Position numbers and translations under genes: made by a program. Shown in pieces: positions 45,165 through 54,468 of a stretch of 64,000 nt of DNA (the stretch's first letter is position 1; the number at the start of each line of letters is the position of its first letter). Source of the stretch: an uncultured Granulosicoccus sp. (GTDB lineage: Bacteria > Pseudomonadota > Gammaproteobacteria > Granulosicoccales > Granulosicoccaceae); assembly GCA_947499955.1 (NCBI GenBank), contig CANMQI010000007.1, positions 62,001-126,000 on the forward strand, given 5' to 3'. The notes beneath the pieces are model-generated. The model was not told the origin of the DNA. It was given only the letters and a program-made list of their open reading frames with translations, and made no database searches.

Positions 45165-47147
45165 CTATTTCGGCGTGCGCACAGTGAGGGCCGGGTTGTG
45201 CGCAAAGAAATTGAACGGCTGAATATGCACGGTCTTCCAGTCAGTGGACATGACGGGCCAGTCCTCCATGCGAGGAATATGGTGAAAGCCTGCGGTAAAC
45301 CAGGTCACCACGTCCTGATCCTTCAGCGAGCGATCGGCCTTGACCCATTCAGCAAGCGTGTCTGTGCCATCACTCTGCATCGGAAATGTTCCTCCCGCGT
45401 AGCGCTGATCCGGATCGTAGACGGTATTCCAGACACTGTATTCGATATAGGCATTGCGCTTCATCGGTGGGTCGTTCTCGAAATCATAGGGGCCATAGGC
45501 GACTGATCCGTGATGGATCATCCACGAGGGGGTGTGGCCCAGAGGCCCTTTGCGATCCATGTTCATCACATGAAAGTGCTTGGGCTCCATGGCGCTGATC
45601 CTGTAGCGTGCGTCGAGTTCCGACTCCGGCATCGTGTGCTTGACTTGCCAGAGCGAACGGCGAGGGCTGTCGTCGGGCACCTCACCCGGAACGATCTCCA
45701 TGACACCAAAGCGGTTCCTGGGCTGATCGATATCGAAATCCAGCCGGAAGTTGAAGTAGTGATCATGGTTGGACGCCACCAGGTTGGGAGCGATCAAGGT
45801 GCCGTAGCGTGTGTCGGCTTCGGCCGTTGGGTCGTCCATGGAGGTGGACTCGACACCCATGACGGCATCGAGCCCCGTTGCACCGACCATGATGCGCATC
45901 TGAGCATCCTGAGCGAAGCGGTAGTCAATGAGGTAGTCGTAGTTGCCAACCTCCGAGGCCGTGCGCACAATGAGTTCGGTGGCTGGTCGCCCCTCAGCGG
46001 GGACGAAGGTGTCCTCACTCTGCGCAAAGACTTCAAAATGACGCCAGGCCGGGTCTCCGATATCGCGCTCGAAGATGCAGATGGCATCCGGTATCTCGAG
46101 AGGGTTGCCGCTGTCATCGTTCATCATGGCGGGCAGGAAGGTGGCGTGTGCAGGACAGTCGACACCCGCCCGAAGTGGGGTGAGGAACAGACCGAATCCG
46201 TATTCGCCTGAATCCATATAGGTGCGCCAGTACCAGCCGTCAGAAGGATTCATGTATGGAACGAATACCTCCGACAGGTGCGCCTGATACAGCACCGAGC
46301 GCCATTCTTCACCATCGAGTACATCGATGTTCGACAATACAGCTCCGGGACGTTTGTCGATTCGATAGTGGAAACGCCAGATGTCCCATTCGATCAGGCT
46401 GCCGTTGACAGTGAAGTTTGGCCCTCCGGGTTGCGAAAGTGTGGCCGGATTTGTCTTTTCACGAAGTGGCAAACGCTCGGCGACTTCCTCCTCGTCATAG
46501 CCCCAGGGATCGGCAGGGACCGGTATCAGTGTCTCATCTTCTTCCACGCGTATGACTTCGTTCTTGCCGATGTCCACTACGGCGAACAGCCCTTCAATGG
46601 GTTTGGCATAGAAATTCGAGCCGGTCGGGTTCTCGTAGCAAGGCACCTTCATGAGTCGAGTGCCTTCGTATTCCTCGGTGAAGAAGTTGCCTGCGGTGAG
46701 TGGCAGGCAGAAGACCTCATCCGGTGTCAGATTGCGCCGCTCGAGTCCCGAAACCATATCAGGATGGCTCAGCGCACTATTCATGGCAGTGAGAAATTCC
46801 GAGAACAGGACCATGGGTTGTCCGGCTGCCGCCTCGGACAATTCGACAGACGCCTCAGTCAGATTGATCAGGGCCACTTCGAATCCATCACCACTCTTGT
46901 AGTAAGCACGCGCACGTCTATCCAGCGGCTTCTCTTCAGACCACGCCAGCACATCGGCCTTGATGGGTTCCACCAGTTCGATCAGCGGGTACTGGGTGTT
47001 CTCGTCGGTCAATCCTTCCTGACGGAGGATTTCGGTGGTCATCAGATACTCTTCGCCACTGAGACCATCCAGCGGATAGGTGTCAGCCTGGCTGGCTAAT
47101 GCCGGCACCAGCAAGAGTAATCCGTACAGTGCTTTTCTCGATTTCAC
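45165..47147 (-). CDS. Copper-containing primary amine oxidase
   Basis: A 660-residue exported enzyme. The start is the GTG at 47147, with AGGAG 6 bp upstream and a good signal peptide (KSRKALYGLLLLVPALASQA); the longer frame has no such features. The topaquinone precursor is the first Tyr of the NYDY motif in EVGNYDYLIDY. Copper ligands are in SNHDHYFNF and GFHHIPRMEDWP, and the catalytic Asp is in TYMDSGEYGFG. It oxidises primary amines to aldehydes, hydrogen peroxide and ammonia in the periplasm. The GAF/LuxR regulator lies downstream. Confidence 0.93.
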   Translation of the reverse strand: MKSRKALYGLLLLVPALASQADTYPLDGLSGEEYLMTTEILRQEGLTDENTQYPLIELVEPIKADVLAWSEEKPLDRRARAYYKSGDGFEVALINLTEASVELSEAAAGQPMVLFSEFLTAMNSALSHPDMVSGLERRNLTPDEVFCLPLTAGNFFTEEYEGTRLMKVPCYENPTGSNFYAKPIEGLFAVVDIGKNEVIRVEEDETLIPVPADPWGYDEEEVAERLPLREKTNPATLSQPGGPNFTVNGSLIEWDIWRFHYRIDKRPGAVLSNIDVLDGEEWRSVLYQAHLSEVFVPYMNPSDGWYWRTYMDSGEYGFGLFLTPLRAGVDCPAHATFLPAMMNDDSGNPLEIPDAICIFERDIGDPAWRHFEVFAQSEDTFVPAEGRPATELIVRTASEVGNYDYLIDYRFAQDAQMRIMVGATGLDAVMGVESTSMDDPTAEADTRYGTLIAPNLVASNHDHYFNFRLDFDIDQPRNRFGVMEIVPGEVPDDSPRRSLWQVKHTMPESELDARYRISAMEPKHFHVMNMDRKGPLGHTPSWMIHHGSVAYGPYDFENDPPMKRNAYIEYSVWNTVYDPDQRYAGGTFPMQSDGTDTLAEWVKADRSLKDQDVVTWFTAGFHHIPRMEDWPVMSTDWKTVHIQPFNFFAHNPALTVRTPK

Positions 47148-47459
47148 GTGCTTCTCCTGCAATTGGGGTAGCGCTTGTGTGTTGGCAAGGTCGGGTAGAA
47201 AATGGTGTCTGAGCAAGGCTGGAAAAAAGGCGTCTCCGCTTGATTGAAAGCTACCACATCACCAACCTACCGTTTGAGATACAAGGTCATGAGTAGAGGA
47301 TAACGTCGTTCGGTTCGAAGGTCGATGCCTGTATTGATGCCTTGAATCCAGGTTTCATGTACCGGAGTGCAGCAGTTGGAAGCCCCGATTCTGGACGTGT
47401 AAATCGGCAACTTTCTGGTGCGGTGTCAGAACATATGCCCCGATACTGTGCGCACTGCC
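47148..47459. other. Intergenic, nothing recognised
   Basis: Between the amine oxidase start and repeat copy A. No gene, hairpin with T-tract or known promoter recognised. Confidence 0.4.
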
Positions 47460-47567
47460 AACGTGCTGGTCAAACCCGATGGATGTCAGGAATACCGCGG
47501 TGATCGCTATTCTTGCCAGCAGGGATCACAAGCTGTGTGCATCGCTTTAAGTCAAGAGTGACTCTCT
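47460..47567 (+). repeat. Dispersed intergenic repeat, copy A (degenerate, partial)
   Basis: Shares with copy B the blocks AAACCCGATGGATGTCAGGA, ACCGCGG and CACAAG-YGTGTGC followed by a GTCAAG-GAGT block. It lacks the right half (the block ending GGCCAGCCCGA). It lies upstream of the binding-protein gene at 47696. Confidence 0.7.
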
Positions 47568-47695
47568 CACACTCGGTGTCGGGTTCTCTATTCCGGATCA
47601 GTCCTCGTATTCCGGTATGCGAATTTGTTGCGCATCAATACCGATTTTTCAGTGTTTAGATGTTATAACGTATCAAAAATTTCAGTGGAGCCAAC

Positions 47696-49234
47696 ATGTC
47701 CAGCCGATCGTATGCACGTAAGCTGTTCGCCGCCTTGCTTGTAGCAGGTGTTGCGTCAGCGTCGTCTGTCTTCGCCCAGGATCGAACCAACGTCGCCATA
47801 GCCTCTCCGTGGGAGATTGCCAGCGCAGATCCCGCAGTGTCCGGATTTGTCATACAGAAGCTGCAGATCATGGAAAACCTGGTCGATGCGGACACGCAAG
47901 GCAAGTTGCGCCCAGGCCTTGCCACTGAGTGGTCGGTATCGCCTGATGGTCTGACCTGGACTTTCACACTCCGTGAAGGGGTGGTTTTCCACGATGGTAC
48001 CGAGCTGACTGTGCTCAATGCAGCACAGGCCTTGAACAGAGCCTTGGAGCAACCTGGCGTATTGTCCAAGGCCCCGATATCTCGTATCACGGCAGGTGAA
48101 GGTGCGCTCATCGTTGAGCTCGAGCGTGCCTTCGCCTCCTTGCCTGCGCTGCTGGCGCATGCCACGACAGTCATCCCCGCGCCGACTGCTCTGGACGCCG
48201 ACGGTATCCCCAGCGACTTGATTGGTACCGGGCCGTTTCAAGTGACTGTGTTTTCCCCTCCACAGGCGCTGGAAATGACGCGCTTCGACAACTATTGGGG
48301 CAAGGCACCGATGATCGAAACGGCGAGCTATCTCGCTGTCGGGCGAGCCGAGACACGTGCCCTGCTGGCGGAGAGTGGTGACGCCGATCTGGTGTTCACA
48401 CTGGATCCGACAGGCTTTGCCGGCCTTGCCGATGTATCAGACGTCAGCACCGTGGCGGTACCTATCCCGCGTGTCATGACCTTGAAAGTCAACGCCTCTC
48501 ATCCATTCCTTGATGACCCTCGCGCCCGCCAGGCCTTGAGTCTTGCCATCGATCGTGCCGGTATCGCCACGGCAATCAACCGCTTTCCGGAGGGCGCGGC
48601 AACACAGCTGTTTCCACCGGCGTTGGCGGGATGGCATGACGACACTCTGAAGCCGCTGGAAACCGATCTCAATGCAGCCCGAGCTCTATTCGCTGACCTG
48701 GGCTGGAGCGAAGGCGATGACAAGATCCTTGTTCGAGAGGGTGAGCGCTTCACGCTGGAACTCAGAACCTTTCCTGATCGGCCAGAGTTGCCGCTGATCG
48801 CTGCAGTGCTACAGGATCAATGGCGTGCCATTGGTATCGAACTTGATGTCAATGTGTCGAATTACTCGATCATTCCCCAAGGCCACAAGGATGGTTCTCT
48901 GGAGGTGGCTCTCTATGCTCGCAACTATGCGCTCACCCCAGACCCCATTGGAACGGTGTTACAGGACTTCGGTGCGGGTGGTGGTGACTGGGGTGCCATG
49001 GGCTGGCAGAACGATGCAGTTGAACTAGCCCTTGAGACGATTGCAGCCTCTGCCGATGAGGCTGAACGCACGGAGGCCATCAGAGCCGTTGCCAGTAGCT
49101 TGCAGGCTGAATTGCCGGTTATTCCCATCACCTGGTATCAACACACGGTAGCCATTGCAGAAGGTTTGCAGAACGTGATTGTCGACCCCTTGCAACGCTC
49201 TTATGGACTCAGTGAGCTTTCGTGGGCAGAGTGA
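47696..49234 (+). CDS. Peptide/nickel-type ABC transporter substrate-binding protein (family 5)
   Basis: A 512-residue periplasmic protein with a Sec signal (KLFAALLVAGVASASSVFA). The family 5 landmarks are GKLRPGLATEWSVSPDGLTWTFTLREGVVFHDGTELT, LIGTGPFQVTVFSPPQALEMTRFDNYWG and RARQALSLAIDRAGIATAI. It serves the DppB/DppC-type permeases and fused ATPase downstream. The ligand could be a peptide, nickel chelate or opine-type metallophore; sequence does not decide. Confidence 0.9.
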   Translation: MSSRSYARKLFAALLVAGVASASSVFAQDRTNVAIASPWEIASADPAVSGFVIQKLQIMENLVDADTQGKLRPGLATEWSVSPDGLTWTFTLREGVVFHDGTELTVLNAAQALNRALEQPGVLSKAPISRITAGEGALIVELERAFASLPALLAHATTVIPAPTALDADGIPSDLIGTGPFQVTVFSPPQALEMTRFDNYWGKAPMIETASYLAVGRAETRALLAESGDADLVFTLDPTGFAGLADVSDVSTVAVPIPRVMTLKVNASHPFLDDPRARQALSLAIDRAGIATAINRFPEGAATQLFPPALAGWHDDTLKPLETDLNAARALFADLGWSEGDDKILVREGERFTLELRTFPDRPELPLIAAVLQDQWRAIGIELDVNVSNYSIIPQGHKDGSLEVALYARNYALTPDPIGTVLQDFGAGGGDWGAMGWQNDAVELALETIAASADEAERTEAIRAVASSLQAELPVIPITWYQHTVAIAEGLQNVIVDPLQRSYGLSELSWAE

Positions 49235-50193
49235 GTTCGAGTGGTATGCCGTGGGTGCGATCGGTGCTCGCCATCCTTGCGGGACGAAGTCTTCAGGCGC
49301 TGATTGTGGCCCTGGTGGTCGGCATCGTCAGTTTCATCATGATGCAGGCCTTGCCAGGAGATGCAGCCTATCGTATTGCGGCAGGGCGCTATGGCTACGA
49401 CATGATGGACGCGGCGTCAGCAGACGCTGTCAGGCTCGAACTGGGTCTTGATCGGCCTTGGTGGATACAGTTGCGGGCCTGGCTCGGTGAGCTTGCCAGC
49501 TTTGATCTGGGGCGTTCGCATGTGTACGGTTCGTCGGTCATCGAGAAGGTGGCCACGCAACTCAAGTACTCACTGCTATTGGCTGGAGGTGCTGTTATCG
49601 CATCACTGCTGATTGCCTTGCCGGTGGGTATTGCTGCCGGGATGCGCCCAGGTGGAACGGTGGACCGTATCAGTCTTGTGGTATCGATATTTCTGCGTGC
49701 CATACCTGCGTTTGCGCTGGGGATTGTGTTGGTGCTGGTTTTTGCTGTGCAGCTGGGCTTTCTACCGGTCGCAGGCTTCAGGGGGCCACAGTATCTGATT
49801 TTGCCATCACTGACGCTGGGGCTGGGTCTTGCTGCCGTCTCATCGCGAGTGGTGCGTGATGCCGTGGCCGATGCCATGTCGGCAGAATGGCGTCTGTTTG
49901 CACGCACGAAAGGCCTCACTGCGCGAAGGACGATCATGAGTCACGTCATGCGCAATGCCGCGCTGCCAGTGGTTGCCTATGTGGGTGTGCAAGGTGCTTA
50001 CCTGATCGAGGGCGTGGTGATTGTCGAGACGGTATTCGCCTGGCCGGGAATCGGACATGCCCTGGTACATGCCATCTTCGGGCGTGATGTCGCCATGGTG
50101 CAAGGCACCGCTCTGGCATTGGGCCTGATCTACGTGGGGCTGAACCTTTTCATTGATTTGACATGCCGGTTGATAGATCCGAGAAGCTCATGA
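49231..50193 (+). CDS. Peptide/nickel-type ABC permease (DppB type)
   Basis: A permease of about 320 residues. The GTG at 49231 overlaps the preceding stop as GTGA; GTG 49222 or ATG 49246 are alternatives. Helix 1 is LQALIVALVVGIVSFIMMQ and the extracytoplasmic segment follows, as in DppB; ARTKGLTARRTIMSHVMRNAALPVVAYVG is the EAA-like loop. It ends in an ATGA overlap with the second permease. Confidence 0.9.
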   Translation: MSSSGMPWVRSVLAILAGRSLQALIVALVVGIVSFIMMQALPGDAAYRIAAGRYGYDMMDAASADAVRLELGLDRPWWIQLRAWLGELASFDLGRSHVYGSSVIEKVATQLKYSLLLAGGAVIASLLIALPVGIAAGMRPGGTVDRISLVVSIFLRAIPAFALGIVLVLVFAVQLGFLPVAGFRGPQYLILPSLTLGLGLAAVSSRVVRDAVADAMSAEWRLFARTKGLTARRTIMSHVMRNAALPVVAYVGVQGAYLIEGVVIVETVFAWPGIGHALVHAIFGRDVAMVQGTALALGLIYVGLNLFIDLTCRLIDPRSS

Positions 50194-51023
50194 ATACTGT
50201 GACTCCTGAGGTAATGCCAGACGCCAGGCAGCTACCCTCTATCAAGGCTTCCCGAATAGCAGGTCTGGCGCTGTTCGGTGTGCTCGGGTGTGCTGCTGTC
50301 ATCGGACCGGACCTGGTAGGACACGATCCCGCTACGCAGTCGTTACTCGATGCGCGACAGGGACCCAGTGCGGAGCATCTTCTGGGCACTGATCATCTGG
50401 GGCGCGATATGGCGGCGCGCCTGTTATCGGGTGCACGGCTGTCCATGGGCCTGGCGTTGCTGTCCATCCTCTCGGCGGGAGTTCCGGGCGCGCTGCTGGG
50501 TGTCCTTGCCGCCCGGTCTGGTGGATGGACCGATCGCTTGTTGACGGCATTTGCCGATGCGGTGCTGGCGCTGCCCGGGTTGTTGCTGGTGTTGATGCTG
50601 GCGGCCATCTCGCCAGGTTCATGGTGGGCATTGTATGTGGGTATCTCATTGACGCTGTGGGTGGAGTATTTCCGCTATACACGTCAGCGAGCTCGTGTTG
50701 TGTTTGCCGCGCCGCAAGTCGAAGCGTCCCGCATGCTGGGTCTTGGACCCTGGCTGATCCTTCGCCGTCACCTCATTCCCGAGATTGGGCCAGGGTTGTT
50801 GACCATTGCAGCTTTTGGCGCGGCAACAGCCGTCACCGCGGTGGCGGCTCTGGGTTTTGTCAGCGTGGGAATTCGGCCACCACAGGCCGAGTGGGGTGTG
50901 ATGATGACCGAACTTCTACCCTATTAGCGTGAAGCGCCCTGGTTGATTCTACAGCCGGTGGCGGCGCTCGTTCTGACGGTGCTGGCTCTGCATCTGAGTG
51001 TCGGCGGTATGAGGCGGCCATGA
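50190..51023 (+). pseudogene. Peptide/nickel-type ABC permease (DppC type) interrupted by in-frame amber codon
   Basis: The start at 50190 overlaps the first permease (ATGA). The DppC frame runs through GTDHLGRDMAARLLSGARLSMGLALL and GVMMTELLPY, then meets TAG at 50925-50927 after 245 codons. In the same frame it continues REAPWLILQPVAALVLTVLALHLSVGGMRRP and ends at TGA 51021-51023, overlapping the ATPase start as ATGA. DppC proteins usually read YYREAPW here, so the TAG replaces a tyrosine codon. The lost part is the last membrane helix. The product may be inactive, read through, or the base may be a sequencing error. Confidence 0.85.
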
Positions 51024-52429
51024 ACACCATCACGAAGGAATTGATGACAACGACAGTCGCCGTCAGCGAACTTTGTGTTCATGTGGGGTCGACACAGCTC
51101 ATGGGGCCCGTCAGCTTTGCTGTTGCACCAGGTGAGACCCTGGTGGTCATGGGTGAAACCGGTGCAGGCAAGAGCCTGATTGCTCAGGCTATCCTCGGGA
51201 CCTTGCCAGAGCAGTTGCATTCAAGTGGCGTGATCGAGGTGAACGGAGAACGAGTTGACAACGTCGCAGCGCACATTCGTGCAGCCAGTTGGGGGCGCCA
51301 GATTGCGGCGTTACCGCAGGAGCCCTGGCGTGCGCTCAGCCCACTCAAACGCTCGGCCAGGCATGTGCGTGAAACCTACCGCTACGTGGCGCAACACGCC
51401 GATCCGGAAAGTTCCTGTGCTCGTGTGTTCGAAGCCTTGGGACTGGTGGGTGCAGAGGAGCGCTTGCCGAGTGAGCTGTCAGGCGGTATGGCTCAGCGCG
51501 TCGCCTTTGCTGCAGCGACTGCCGGTGGTGCGCCAATACTCTTGGCGGATGAACCGACCAAGGGGTTGGATAACGATCGTCGTGCACGGGTTGTAGAGTT
51601 ACTGTCTGAAGTACCCCGGCAAGGTGGCACCTTGATTGCCATTACCCATGAGGTGGCCGTTGCCCGCGCCCTGGGTGGCAAGCTGATTGTGCTGAAAGAC
51701 GGGCAGGTTGTGGAACAGGGTGACACGCTGTCCATTCTGGCTGCGCCAGGCCATGCCTATACGCAGGAATTGATTGCTGCTGACCCGTCAAGCTGGCCGC
51801 AAACCGCGTCGGCGACACCCGGTAAGGTGTTGCTGGAAGCTTGCGAGCTATCAGTGGTGCGCGCAGGGCAGAACCTGATAGAGGGCCTGAACCTGAGTTT
51901 ACGCCAGGGCGAACGAGTCGCACTACTTGGTCCCAGTGGTGTTGGCAAGACCAGCCTGCTGGATACGCTTGCAGGCTTGCACGCCCCGGCGAGAGGTTCC
52001 GTGAAACGTGCTGACGGTCTGGGGCCCCGAGCTGTGCAAAAACTGTATCAGGACCCGCCCACAGCCTTTGCGCAACATGTGTCACTTGACGTGAGCCTGC
52101 GCGATGCAGCGCGTCTGAATGATACGCCCTGGAGCGAGTTGGAGGATCTGTTGAGCCGTCTTGCGGTGCCATTGTCACTGCTGGCTCGCCGCCCGGACGC
52201 GGTATCCGGTGGCGAACTGCAGCGCGTTGCATTGGCACGCGCATTGTCTGCACGTCCCAGTGTCTTGCTCGCCGACGAGCCCACCTCGCGATTGGATCCG
52301 ATTACTCAAGCTCGTACGCTTGAGATGCTTGCACAAATCGCCGATGCCCGTCGATTGGGTGTCGTTCTCGTCACGCATGATGCTCATATTGCCGAGCGGT
52401 GGGCCCATCGGTGCGTGTCGTTGAGCTGA
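51020..52429 (+). CDS. Peptide/nickel-type ABC transporter, two fused ATPase domains (DppD-DppF)
   Basis: A 469-residue protein with two complete nucleotide-binding domains. Domain 1 has Walker A GETGAGKS, signature LSGGMAQRV and Walker B ILLADEPTKGLD. Domain 2, from about residue 265, has Walker A GPSGVGKTS, signature VSGGELQRVALARAL and Walker B VLLADEPTSRLD. Fused ATPases of this kind replace separate DppD and DppF. The start overlaps the natural end of the broken permease gene, showing that the ancestral operon was translationally coupled. Confidence 0.92.
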   Translation: MNTITKELMTTTVAVSELCVHVGSTQLMGPVSFAVAPGETLVVMGETGAGKSLIAQAILGTLPEQLHSSGVIEVNGERVDNVAAHIRAASWGRQIAALPQEPWRALSPLKRSARHVRETYRYVAQHADPESSCARVFEALGLVGAEERLPSELSGGMAQRVAFAAATAGGAPILLADEPTKGLDNDRRARVVELLSEVPRQGGTLIAITHEVAVARALGGKLIVLKDGQVVEQGDTLSILAAPGHAYTQELIAADPSSWPQTASATPGKVLLEACELSVVRAGQNLIEGLNLSLRQGERVALLGPSGVGKTSLLDTLAGLHAPARGSVKRADGLGPRAVQKLYQDPPTAFAQHVSLDVSLRDAARLNDTPWSELEDLLSRLAVPLSLLARRPDAVSGGELQRVALARALSARPSVLLADEPTSRLDPITQARTLEMLAQIADARRLGVVLVTHDAHIAERWAHRCVSLS

Positions 52430-52520
52430 CGTCAAAGTCGCAAGGCAGCCCGATGGAAAAAACGTTCGCGTGACTACTCCTGACAAGGACTGGGCGAGAG
52501 TGGGTGCGAGCCGCTAACCG

Positions 52521-52543
52521 TTATCCACAAATCCTGTGGATAA
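52521..52543. other. Pair of perfect inverted DnaA boxes
   Basis: TTATCCACA (52521-52529) and its inverse TGTGGATAA (52535-52543) are separated by 5 bp. Both match the strict DnaA-box consensus. A weaker TGTGGAT follows at 52547. They lie in the 632-bp gap 52430-53061 without a gene; no AT-rich unwinding region or replication gene is near. Confidence 0.6.
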
Positions 52544-52729
52544 CCATGTGGATGAATCGCGTATAGATGGGTAGAGCGGCGTTGGGGTCATGCTCTCGTC
52601 ATTTTGTCCAAATTATGCGCACCATGGGTGGTGGGTTTTCTGGTAGAGATCGCGCTAGTGGTTTTTGGTGCTGTTTGCCAGGCGCATTCGATTCGGTACG
52701 CACTGCGTTCCGAATCGAGTTGTCGTCTC

Positions 52730-52952
52730 AACATGTTAGTTAAAACCCGATGGATGTCAGGAATTACCGCGGAGAGTGTGATTCTTACCCGCAAAGTTCA
52801 CAAGCCGTGTGCGATGCTTTCAGTCAAGGATGAGTCTGGCAAAAGACATCCGGACAGGTCGGAGAAAAATGACGCCACCAGGGATACGGATTGATAGACG
52901 CGCTTGTCGCGGATTATCGGACGGTCGGTAGCGCTCTCTCCGGCCAGCCCGA
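52730..52952 (+). repeat. Dispersed intergenic repeat, copy B (longest)
   Basis: About 223 bp. From 52755 on it matches copy C over roughly 200 bp at an estimated 85% identity by eye, ending in GCGCTCTCTCCGGCCAGCCC. Its left end (AACATG to CGATGGATG) matches copy A. No terminal inverted repeat or target duplication was seen. Confidence 0.85.
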
Positions 52953-53061
52953 GTTGTGCAAATTGACGGCGGTCTAGGCACGCGCACTGGACATCAGCGC
53001 GGTATTCCTTGATGGAGTCAGGGGCCGACGGGGAAAAGCCGTTCGAGCTGGCTTGGCCTTG

Positions 53062-54468
53062 TCAAAAAGACTTCAAGAACCGGGAAAACGCGAAGGCATT
53101 ATTGAGGTTGAACAGGTCCGGGCGCAATGTGATGATTTTCTCGAATACCTTGTCGTCTTCACCCATGTAGGCAACCATGGAGCGAATGTCGCTGCCACGC
53201 AGCGAAGCAATCCCCAAGGGGTCGTCATCTGGCAAGAACTCGATCAGGTTGGCCGCATAGTCCGTGATTGCATTAGTGAGAGACGGGTAGTCCTGGCGCC
53301 GTGACATGATCTGAGCCTCAGGACACATCGCACGTAAATCCACCAGAAAATCGCGGTTGAAGGACCAGAAAAACACGCTGTCAAGCAAGCCTGCGTTGCG
53401 AACCTGTTCGAGAACAGGGGCGGGTGGGGCGCATTTGAACTCCAGATACGCGCAGGCATTGTATCGAGTCAGAAGATCGAGAATCTCCTTGAGGGTCGGA
53501 ATACGAGTGCCGGCAAAGAAGGGATCAAACTTTGCTCCGGCGTCGAGCTTGCGCAACTGTGCCAGAGTATGATCGCTAACCGGTCCGGTACCATTGGTAG
53601 TACGGTCCAACGTTGCATCGTGGATGACCACGATTTCGCCATCGGACGTTATCTGCAGGTCAACTTCTATGTAATCGAATCCACCCGCCAATGCACATTC
53701 CAGCCCCGGCAACGTGTTCTCAGGTGCGATGGGACAAGCGCCGCGGTGACAAACGATGCGAAAAGGGTAGGAGCTGGGTGCCTTGAAGGGATTAACCAGT
53801 TGGGGCATGTCCGAACAGATGCCGCTTACCGGTTTTGTGCGAATCTCCGACATTCTGGCAGGGTCTTCCTCGTGCCAGATAACGACTTGCTGTCCGTCGC
53901 CAAAGGCGCGAATGAAGAACTCTGTCGTCAGTTCATCCTGGGGGCGCTGCATATGTTCCCAACACAAATGAATGATGTCAGCCTGAGCTGCATGTTCATG
54001 TGGGTCGGCCCCGAGTGGTACCAGTCCAGCCACGGGATAAATGCTGCCGGCCTCTCGCAGAACCTGAACGATCTCAGGGTTGAAGGCGCCGATAATGACG
54101 GGGTTGATCCTGGCATCCTGCAGCAAATGCAAGGTGCTCAACGCGGCATCCAGGTCCTTGATGTCAGCATAGATTCCCGCACCCAGTTCGGCGGCCAGGG
54201 CGATCACTTCTGCGAGATCAGGACATGACGGGAGTATTTCCTTCAGGTCCTTGCGTGATAGTTGGTTGAGGGCATGGCCGTTAGCCAGCTCGGCATCATG
54301 GAACACAACAGGCACGCCGTCTGCGGTAGCCCGGATATCGACCTCCCACATATCGGCACCCAGCAGGGCGGCCTTTCGAAAGGCTGCCAACGTGTTGCCG
54401 GGTGCATAGGCAGAGGCACCCCTGTGGGCTATCGCGAAAGGAACATGAGGTAGTTGCATGCCAGTCAC
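53062..54468 (-). CDS. Tandem-domain glycerophosphodiester phosphodiesterase
   Basis: A 468-residue protein with two GDPD domains. Domain 2 (from about residue 232) is canonical: VCHRGACPIAPENTLPGLE, YIEVDLQITSDGEIVVIHDATLDRTTNGTG. Domain 1 has IAHRGASAYAPGNTLAAF and VDIRATADGVPVVFHDAEL, but the metal-binding Glu of the PENT motif is Gly. Domain 1 may thus be inactive or structural. No signal peptide, so it acts in the cytoplasm. It is the last gene of the Ugp-like operon and overlaps the ATPase by 4 bp, as UgpQ accompanies UgpBAEC. It would release glycerol 3-phosphate from imported glycerophosphodiesters. Confidence 0.9.
   Translation of the reverse strand: MTGMQLPHVPFAIAHRGASAYAPGNTLAAFRKAALLGADMWEVDIRATADGVPVVFHDAELANGHALNQLSRKDLKEILPSCPDLAEVIALAAELGAGIYADIKDLDAALSTLHLLQDARINPVIIGAFNPEIVQVLREAGSIYPVAGLVPLGADPHEHAAQADIIHLCWEHMQRPQDELTTEFFIRAFGDGQQVVIWHEEDPARMSEIRTKPVSGICSDMPQLVNPFKAPSSYPFRIVCHRGACPIAPENTLPGLECALAGGFDYIEVDLQITSDGEIVVIHDATLDRTTNGTGPVSDHTLAQLRKLDAGAKFDPFFAGTRIPTLKEILDLLTRYNACAYLEFKCAPPAPVLEQVRNAGLLDSVFFWSFNRDFLVDLRAMCPEAQIMSRRQDYPSLTNAITDYAANLIEFLPDDDPLGIASLRGSDIRSMVAYMGEDDKVFEKIITLRPDLFNLNNAFAFSRFLKSF

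Noticed and set aside
52985-53020. Possible inverted end of repeat copy B (GCGCGGTATTCC)
   Set aside because: The match to the inverse of the left end is short and gapped, and copy C has nothing similar, so it does not prove a transposon end.
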